Below, piece after piece: positions 26,161 through 32,592 of a stretch of DNA of 32,592 bases. The notes under the pieces were generated by a model, which made no database searches, was not told the origin of the DNA, and saw only the letters and a list, made by a program, of their open reading frames with translations. The position numbers were made by a program, and so were the translations under genes. How positions within the stretch are numbered: position 1 is the first letter of the stretch; every line of letters starts with the position of its first letter. Source of the DNA: Prevotella sp. (lineage in GTDB: Bacteria; Bacteroidota; Bacteroidia; Bacteroidales; Bacteroidaceae); assembly GCA_029054825.1 (NCBI GenBank), contig JAIDEM010000061.1, forward strand, positions 1 through 32,592, read 5' to 3'.

Positions 26161-27633
26161 CTATTTATATATGCCGATGACGGAGCCAGTGAATCCTGGT
26201 GCCTGCCGTGAACCGACATATTTCACTGGAGCACCTGTGCCTATTTCATCGCCGTTGCAGTAGAAACGGAGGGTTTCACCGTCAGATACCATGCGGAGAA
26301 GAAGGGACTTCTTGTCGCGTGGCATAGGGATTCCGGCAAGCGTCTCGCAGGCTCCTTTCTTGCCGACCTTCACGACATTGACAGCTGTTCCGTCAATATT
26401 GATGCGATACTGGTGTGTCTCGTCACGGAGAAGAACCATGCCGTAGGGCTTTCCCGCTGACTTGCGCGATGGCGGAACGATACTTGTCTCTGCAACGAAC
26501 TTTGTGTTCGGGAGGCGTATCATCTGTGCGCCAGGCACTCCCTCGGCAGTAATCCAGTCGGGGCGGCGTGTCTTGAATTCGTCAAAGAAAGTGTAGTTAC
26601 GCGGATTAAGCGGCACTGTATCTTTTTCCTGCGTGATATACGGGAAGCCATCCTTGCTCCAATATACAGGCATGAGGAAGGTCTCGCGACCGTGCAGCGA
26701 CTCGTATCCGCGCTCGGCAAGGAAGACTCCATACCACTCTCCTGACGGGGTCTGCACCATATCGACATGCCCGGAACAGGTGACTGGGTTTGTCCGCTTG
26801 CTGTTAAGCAGGCGCTGGGTGAGCATAGGGTTACGGCTCCAGCGGGTATACGGCCCGAAGACGCTGTCTGCCTTATAGCATACTTCCGAATGATTGATGC
26901 CTGTGCCACCTTCGGCGCATATCATGATATACTTGCCGTTGACCTTATATATATGCGGTCCTTCGTCACGGCCGAGCTTTTCTTCCGGGCCGACACCTTC
27001 CTCAAGGAAGGGTACATCTTCTCCGAATGTCGTGCCGGTTGCAGTATCGAAACGTATGATACGTATAGCCCTGTGCATATTCCATTTCGGCTGTCCTGTG
27101 ACATCTTCCTTATGGACGATATAGGCCTTGCCGTCATCATCGAAGAAGAACGACGGGTCTATGCCGTCAACATCCGGAAGCCACACAGGTTCTGACCAAT
27201 CGGAGGCTGGGTCCTTTGCCGTGACATAGAATGTGCCGTGGCCGACATCGGTGGTAATCATGTAATACAGTCCATTGTGCGGATTGTAACTTATGTGGGG
27301 CGCGTATATCCCGTCACGTGCGATGCCCTGTCCTTTAAGGTACGGGAGCTGGGACGGCCGATCAAGGATATTCCTGACGAGAGTCCAGTCGCGCAGGTTC
27401 TTGCTATGATAAAGTGGCACTCCTGGGAAATAGCCAAACGAAGATGTGACAAGCCAATAGTCGTTCCCTACTCTACACACACTGGGGTCTGACGACCAGC
27501 CGCCGATGACAGGATTAACCGTCTCGGCATTCCCTGTGCCAGCATCGTGACCCTCGAAGCTGAAAGAGACAAATTCCTGTCCCTTTGTCATTGAAGTGAC
27601 AAGCGCAAGTATGAATATCAGTTTGTATTTCAC
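26161..27633 (-). CDS. GH43 family beta-xylosidase / alpha-L-arabinofuranosidase-like enzyme
   Basis: 490 aa; VNPVIGGWSSDPSVCRVGNDYWLVTSSFGYFPGVPLYHSKNLRDWTLV; DGIDPSFFFDDDGKAYIVH; C-terminal beta-sandwich. Confidence 0.92.
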   Translation of the reverse strand: MKYKLIFILALVTSMTKGQEFVSFSFEGHDAGTGNAETVNPVIGGWSSDPSVCRVGNDYWLVTSSFGYFPGVPLYHSKNLRDWTLVRNILDRPSQLPYLKGQGIARDGIYAPHISYNPHNGLYYMITTDVGHGTFYVTAKDPASDWSEPVWLPDVDGIDPSFFFDDDGKAYIVHKEDVTGQPKWNMHRAIRIIRFDTATGTTFGEDVPFLEEGVGPEEKLGRDEGPHIYKVNGKYIMICAEGGTGINHSEVCYKADSVFGPYTRWSRNPMLTQRLLNSKRTNPVTCSGHVDMVQTPSGEWYGVFLAERGYESLHGRETFLMPVYWSKDGFPYITQEKDTVPLNPRNYTFFDEFKTRRPDWITAEGVPGAQMIRLPNTKFVAETSIVPPSRKSAGKPYGMVLLRDETHQYRINIDGTAVNVVKVGKKGACETLAGIPMPRDKKSLLLRMVSDGETLRFYCNGDEIGTGAPVKYVGSRQAPGFTGSVIGIYK

Positions 27634-27658
27634 AGCGGGTTATTATTTGTTTCTGCCA

Positions 27659-27694
27659 CAAAATTACTCTTTAACAGTGGGTAATAATGGGTAA
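27659..27694 (-). promoter_or_regulatory. Candidate regulated promoter of GH43-GH3: -7 TAATTTTG plus direct repeat TTACCCA x2
   Basis: Minus strand TTACCCATTATTACCCACTGTTAAAGAGTAATTTTG; the two TTACCCA copies are exactly 10 bp apart and no good -33 TTTG is present. Confidence 0.4.
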
Positions 27695-28012
27695 AAACTG
27701 ACGCAAACAGAGGATTCAAGGGATTTTACATACAATATCATGGCATTTTCCATATCATAAAAACAAATCATGTATGGTAACCAGTAAGGCTTTGCGTATA
27801 CTCATAAAAGGCATTTACGACAGGAAACTGTAACAGTAAACCGCAGGTGACGGTAAAGAGGATATATCTTAATCAAACTAGAACAAAAATATACACATTA
27901 TTATATATATTAGTCATAAGCAATATATACAAAAATCATATACAATATCATTTTGCACATCCATGTATACGGAGACCATCTCTCGTGCATGACATATCAG
28001 CCATACACAAAC

Positions 28013-28052
28013 ATACCCACCATGGAGGGCATATTCCTTCCACAGTGGGTAT
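28013..28052 (-). terminator. Stem-loop terminator candidate downstream of the AraC-type regulator (possibly bidirectional)
   Basis: ATACCCAC ... GTGGGTAT 8-bp arms, with T-rich sequence on both sides. Confidence 0.5.
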
Positions 28053-28078
28053 ATGTATTATGTATGTTTTTCTGACGG

Positions 28079-31000
28079 TTATTCTTCCTTCGATGACTTC
28101 CTGTATTCGGAAGGAGACATGCCTGTATGCTTCTTGAAGCATTTTCCGAAATACTTCGGGTCTGAGAAACCGACCTTATACGCTATCTGCGAGAACGGTT
28201 CGCGCGTGCCTTTTATGAGGTCTTCTGCCCTCTGCATACGCACATGGCGCAGGAAATCGGCAGGAGACATGTCGGCAATCTCCTTTATACGCTCATAGAA
28301 TACTGTCCTCGACATCTTCAGTTCCGATGCCATATCATCGACACGCAAGCCGGAATCCGAGATATTTTCCTCTATATAAGCAAGCAACTTGTCCATGAAG
28401 GCCTTGTTTTCATCGATGAACTCGGGCGTTTTCAGCAGGAAACGCACTTTGCCTGCATCAGCCTGTTCAACAGCCTCCTCCTTGAGTTCGAGCTTCTTCC
28501 AGCGCATATAGTACACCATAGCGTAAAGCATGCAAAACAGAATACACAGACCGCAAAGCGTCCTGCCCCACCAGCTCTCGAAGAATGTCGGTTCGGCATA
28601 GATGTCTATCGACTTGACATTGTCCATCCAGAGCCCGTCACTGTTGGTGCTCCTGACATAAAGCCTGTGATTTCCAGCAGGGAAATTGGTAAACGAAGCA
28701 CTGTTGCTGCCACGTCGGATGTAGGTCCAGTTGCCGTCGTCAAGGCGGTATGCATAGCGTATCCCGCTGTTTTCCTTATAGTCAAGGGCGGAGAAATATA
28801 CTGTAAACGAGCGCTTGTCTACTTCAACATCAAGGCGACCGATATTGAGAAGCGGCCTCATGTCGTTATTGTCGTGATAGTCTATCGCCGTAAATACTAT
28901 GGAAGGACAATAGCTGCTCCTATTCATCTGACGCGGCAAGAACGACAGTGTGCCGCCTTCCGTGGCAAGGACTATCCTGTCTGTCCTGGAGTCATGCGAA
29001 GGCCGAGCCTCCGTTATGTTCGCGTCGCCAAGCTCATCGGCCCCGCATTCAGTGATGTTTCCTTTCCTGTCAAGCCGTGCTATGCGCGATTCTCCGACAA
29101 GCCAAAGGTTGTCCTCGTTGTCACGCACAAGTCCCTGCACGGTCTGCCCACTCTGGTTTTCCACCTCCTTGAACTGTAACCCGTCGGCAAGGAGATTACG
29201 GGAGACAAGCAACTGGCATCCGCCGCCAAGCGTTGCGACATAGATTCTGCCATCTTTCATCCTGCATGTCTGCATCACATCGCTGCTCAAAAGCGATGTT
29301 CTGTCATTACTGTCATGACCGGAAGCGAAGAAGCGGATGTCACGGCAAGAGCGGTATCTGTCGGAATATGTCATCAGACCTGCCGTTGTAGACAGCAGGA
29401 CGACACCCTCAGGAGTGACTTCTATGCGCCGCACTTTCTTATACTGCGACAAGTCATAGCCTTTCAGGTCGTTCCCAGCATGGATAAACCTTATAGTCTG
29501 TCCACCCTTCTGTCCAGTCTTGCTTTCATCTATGACATTAAGCCCACCGTCAAAGGTCGCGATTAGCACACGTCCGCGTGTATCTTCACATATGTCATAG
29601 ACGTTGTTGCTGTTCATGGAATAACGGTCGGCAGCATCATGAAGGTAGTGGCGCATAGTCCCGTCTGGCATACGCACATACAGTCCGTCTCCCTTTGTGC
29701 CTATCCACAAGCGGTTTTTCCTGTCGCGGTAAAGCGCATAAATGCCATTCTTGGCACGGAACTGGAAGTCTGCACCGTAGAGCTCGCCGTCTATCGTTCC
29801 CGTAAGCACAGCGCCGGACCTGTCCTGCAATACAGCACGTGTGTCACGATTGTCCTTACGTCGGTTGAGATTCACGTTTGTATACATGAAATTCACCAGC
29901 GCAAGATTGTGCGGACAAAGTATCCAGAGATTGCCCTGATGGTCTCCATAGTAACGTCTTATGCGCGGAATGGCATGCCTGAACCCGTTGGTCGGTATGA
30001 GGGGATAAGGCGTGAGCGACCTTGTGTGTTCGTCAAAGTAGGAGAATGTGCCGTCTGTAGGTACCACCCACACCGTACCGTTGCTGTCTTCGTGAACCAA
30101 AGGCTTCTCGGACATAGTCTCTCCCATTGTCCCATGCAGGTCTGCATGCAGCCATTGTACACGTGGGGCAGCACCACCGATGTCAACCAGTGTAACGCCC
30201 GGCGCATCGGTGAAACACCACAGGCGTTGCTTGGAGTCGGCAAACATCTCACGGACTTCTGCCGGGCGGTTGCCGGAAGTCTGTATGGAGACATGCTTCT
30301 CCTTGCCGGTCCGCGTATCGACGACCACAACACCATTGTCAGTGGCCAAGGCTATATGGCTCTTTCCTAACGGGAGGCAGGCGTTTACCCGTCTTCCGGC
30401 ACGCGGTTCGAGCCATGTCTTGCCGTTCATGACAAGCACCCAGTCGTAGCATTCCCGTGAGAAAAGTTTTCCGTTGCAGTATGTTCCCTTGTCAGTGAAG
30501 CACCATTCACGACCCTTTTCGTCAAGACAGACCTTATGAAGATTGCCTGGGAAGGAGAGCCGCTCTATGCCTTTACGCTCGCTGAGCAGGGAATCTGTAA
30601 TCTTATAATGCTCATTTCCCTTGCCTACGAACCATGTATGACCGTTGGAAAGCGGGTACACCTTGCGGAGCTCAAACGGTTTTCTTATGCCCTTAGCCCC
30701 TTTACGCTCGTCATCCTCTGCTATTATCGCCGAGGCATCAATATACTCACAGATATGACTGTCAAAGAGATACACCCGTCCCGTGTATGCCACAGTCCAT
30801 AGATTGCCATTCTGTCCATGCGAGATATGGGTGAGATGATTTGTAGGCAAGACAGTCTTGCCAGGGACATTGCGGAATGTCGTGAACTGATACCCGTCAT
30901 AGCACGACAGGCCGTTCCAGGAAATCATCCATGCAAGATTGTCCGTAGAATGGACTAGTCCCGAGATGATGCCTGCCGGCAGTCCGTCTCCAGTACCGAA

Positions 31001-31093
31001 GACGCGTACAGCACAACGTGGCTGTGCTGTTGCCGTCACAGCATTAAGTGACAGCAACAGTACGGAAAGGATATTTATAATAAGGTATCTCAC
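28079..31093 (-). CDS. Membrane-spanning regulator: Reg_prop propeller + Y_Y_Y domain + TM + AraC-type HTH, without recognisable kinase or receiver domains
   Basis: 1004 aa; signal peptide; MISWNGLSCYDGYQFTTFRN propeller blades; Y_Y_Y FSALDYKENSGIRYAYRLDDGNWTYI; TM TLCGLCILFCMLYAMVYYM; AraC HTH MSRTVFYERIKEIADMSPADFLRHVRMQRAEDLI...FSDPKYFGKCFKKHTGMSPSEYRK. Confidence 0.93.
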   Translation of the reverse strand: MRYLIINILSVLLLSLNAVTATAQPRCAVRVFGTGDGLPAGIISGLVHSTDNLAWMISWNGLSCYDGYQFTTFRNVPGKTVLPTNHLTHISHGQNGNLWTVAYTGRVYLFDSHICEYIDASAIIAEDDERKGAKGIRKPFELRKVYPLSNGHTWFVGKGNEHYKITDSLLSERKGIERLSFPGNLHKVCLDEKGREWCFTDKGTYCNGKLFSRECYDWVLVMNGKTWLEPRAGRRVNACLPLGKSHIALATDNGVVVVDTRTGKEKHVSIQTSGNRPAEVREMFADSKQRLWCFTDAPGVTLVDIGGAAPRVQWLHADLHGTMGETMSEKPLVHEDSNGTVWVVPTDGTFSYFDEHTRSLTPYPLIPTNGFRHAIPRIRRYYGDHQGNLWILCPHNLALVNFMYTNVNLNRRKDNRDTRAVLQDRSGAVLTGTIDGELYGADFQFRAKNGIYALYRDRKNRLWIGTKGDGLYVRMPDGTMRHYLHDAADRYSMNSNNVYDICEDTRGRVLIATFDGGLNVIDESKTGQKGGQTIRFIHAGNDLKGYDLSQYKKVRRIEVTPEGVVLLSTTAGLMTYSDRYRSCRDIRFFASGHDSNDRTSLLSSDVMQTCRMKDGRIYVATLGGGCQLLVSRNLLADGLQFKEVENQSGQTVQGLVRDNEDNLWLVGESRIARLDRKGNITECGADELGDANITEARPSHDSRTDRIVLATEGGTLSFLPRQMNRSSYCPSIVFTAIDYHDNNDMRPLLNIGRLDVEVDKRSFTVYFSALDYKENSGIRYAYRLDDGNWTYIRRGSNSASFTNFPAGNHRLYVRSTNSDGLWMDNVKSIDIYAEPTFFESWWGRTLCGLCILFCMLYAMVYYMRWKKLELKEEAVEQADAGKVRFLLKTPEFIDENKAFMDKLLAYIEENISDSGLRVDDMASELKMSRTVFYERIKEIADMSPADFLRHVRMQRAEDLIKGTREPFSQIAYKVGFSDPKYFGKCFKKHTGMSPSEYRKSSKEE

Positions 31094-31117
31094 TTAGGTT
31101 ATCAAAACGTGTCACGC

Positions 31118-32592
31118 TTATTTTCCTGCCAAAGCGGCTTTCCAGCGTTCGTATGCCGCCTTGTATTCAGAAGCATCAGCCACAGGATTCTCCGTCGCAA
31201 TATGCTTCAACGTCTTGAAAGCATCGTCACTGTCTCTGTAGATTCCTGCCCCTATACCAGCACCATAAGCGGCACCGACACTACCGTCCGTCTCATAAAG
31301 CTCTATCGTTGCCCCTGTCACAGCGGCAAGAGTACGGCGGAAGAGAGGCGAAAGGAAGAGATTTGCATGCCCGGCCTTGATGGTCTTGATGTCCATACCC
31401 ATCTGTGCCATTATCTCCATGCCGTATGCGAAGGAGAAGGCTATGCCCTCCTGTGCCGCGCGGAGCATGTGGGCCTTGGTGTGTATGTTGAAGTTTATGC
31501 CATGAACGGAGGCTCCGGGATTCTCATTCTGCAGGACACGCTCCGCTCCGTTGCCGAAAGGTATGACGCTAAGTCCCTCCGCTCCAACGGGAACTGTCTC
31601 TGCAAGGTCATTCATCTCTCCGTAGGAGATACCTTCAGGGGCTACCGTGCGCTTCATCCATGCGTTAAGTATGCCTGTGCCGTTGATACAGAGCAGCACG
31701 CCAAGACGCGTGTCTGGCTGATTATGATTGACGTGTGCGAAGGTGTTCACACGCGACTTAGGGTCGTAATTCACATCACCGAGCACGCCATACACCACAC
31801 CCGAAGTGCCGCCTGTGGCTGCTATCTCGCCCGGTTTCATGACATTCAGCGACAAGGCATTGTTAGGCTGGTCGCCTCCACGGTAAGATATCGGTGTGCC
31901 TTCAGGTATCCCGAGTTCGTCGGCAATGGCCTTGCAGACACGCGACTGTACCGAGAATGTCGGCACAATCTCGGCGATGATGTCATCGGAGAAACCAAAA
32001 TGCCCCATGACATCGCGCGATACCTCATTATTCTTGAAATCCCAAAACATGCCTTCCGAGAGTCCCGAGACTGTCGTCTTCTTGTCTCCTCCCGATAATC
32101 TCATAGCGATATAGTCGCCTGGGAGCATTATCTTGTCTATCTTGCTGTATATCTCAGGTTCGTTTTCCTTAACCCATGCAAGTTTTGCGGCAGTGAAATT
32201 GCCAGGCGAGTTGAGCAGACGCTCAAGACATTTTTCCCCTCCGATAGCCTCAAAGGCAGCGTTTCCGTAAGGCACGGCACGGCCGTCACACCATATTATA
32301 GACGGGCGCAGAGGCTTTCCCTCCTTATCTACACATACCAGTCCATGCATCTGATAGGATATGCCTATGGCAGAGACGGCAGACAACGGAGATTCGCCCT
32401 CCGCAACATCACCAGTCTCCTTTATCTTGTCGCATACACGCTGTGTGGCGGCACACAGTTCCTCCCACCACATCTCCGGTTCCTGCTCTGCCCAGCCTGC
32501 CTGTCGTGAGATGATTGGTGCCTCCTGGTCAGGATATTGTGCACTTGCTACAGTCTTTCCTGTCGCTGCATCCACGACAGAAGCCTTTACAG
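31118..32592 (-). CDS. xylB: FGGY carbohydrate kinase, xylulokinase-like; N-terminus cut by the window edge
   Basis: GISYQMHGLVCVDKEGKPLRPSIIWCDGRAV; GGDQPNNALSLNVMKPGEIAATGGTSGVVYG. The listed ORF start (32575) is an internal GTG, since the frame continues upstream as VKASV. Confidence 0.85.
   Translation of the reverse strand, partial: VKASVVDAATGKTVASAQYPDQEAPIISRQAGWAEQEPEMWWEELCAATQRVCDKIKETGDVAEGESPLSAVSAIGISYQMHGLVCVDKEGKPLRPSIIWCDGRAVPYGNAAFEAIGGEKCLERLLNSPGNFTAAKLAWVKENEPEIYSKIDKIMLPGDYIAMRLSGGDKKTTVSGLSEGMFWDFKNNEVSRDVMGHFGFSDDIIAEIVPTFSVQSRVCKAIADELGIPEGTPISYRGGDQPNNALSLNVMKPGEIAATGGTSGVVYGVLGDVNYDPKSRVNTFAHVNHNQPDTRLGVLLCINGTGILNAWMKRTVAPEGISYGEMNDLAETVPVGAEGLSVIPFGNGAERVLQNENPGASVHGINFNIHTKAHMLRAAQEGIAFSFAYGMEIMAQMGMDIKTIKAGHANLFLSPLFRRTLAAVTGATIELYETDGSVGAAYGAGIGAGIYRDSDDAFKTLKHIATENPVADASEYKAAYERWKAALAGK

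Noticed and set aside
28244-29179. 311-aa plus-strand ORF
   Set aside because: Antisense to the AraC/propeller regulator; no domain.
31109-32098. 329-aa plus-strand ORF
   Set aside because: Antisense to the xylulokinase-like gene; shadow ORF.

Overview
The 32.6 kb window has the sequence character of a Bacteroidetes genome, probably Prevotella/Segatella-like. That call rests on TAnnTTTG-type -7 promoter elements, signal-peptide-rich CAZymes and propeller-type regulators. Essentially every credible gene is on the minus strand. Read in the direction of transcription (high to low coordinates): a partial xylulokinase-like FGGY kinase; a kinase-less membrane Reg_prop/Y_Y_Y/AraC regulator; GH43 and GH3 enzymes; an ~850 bp non-coding gap; a tight six-gene CAZyme operon (GH95, GH140/DUF4038, BNR propeller, GH78-BNR fusion, GH67/GH20-like protein, propeller-GH2-malectin fusion); a second ~850 bp non-coding gap; the ribosomal operon rplM-rpsI-rpsB-tsf; and a partial second propeller regulator. 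The most unusual signal is in the two non-coding gaps. Each holds a four-unit array of a palindromic core (AAAGGTNACCTTT-like) with an exact 22-bp period. One gap also holds a second, more degenerate array with the same 22-bp period. The arrays bracket the CAZyme operon. The operon's enzyme content suggests a SusC/D-less rhamnogalacturonan-II-type or other complex pectin/glycan side-chain locus with two multi-enzyme fusions. The ribosomal operon also has strong intergenic hairpins that could be autoregulatory leaders. No tRNA, rRNA, IS element or CRISPR array was recognised.
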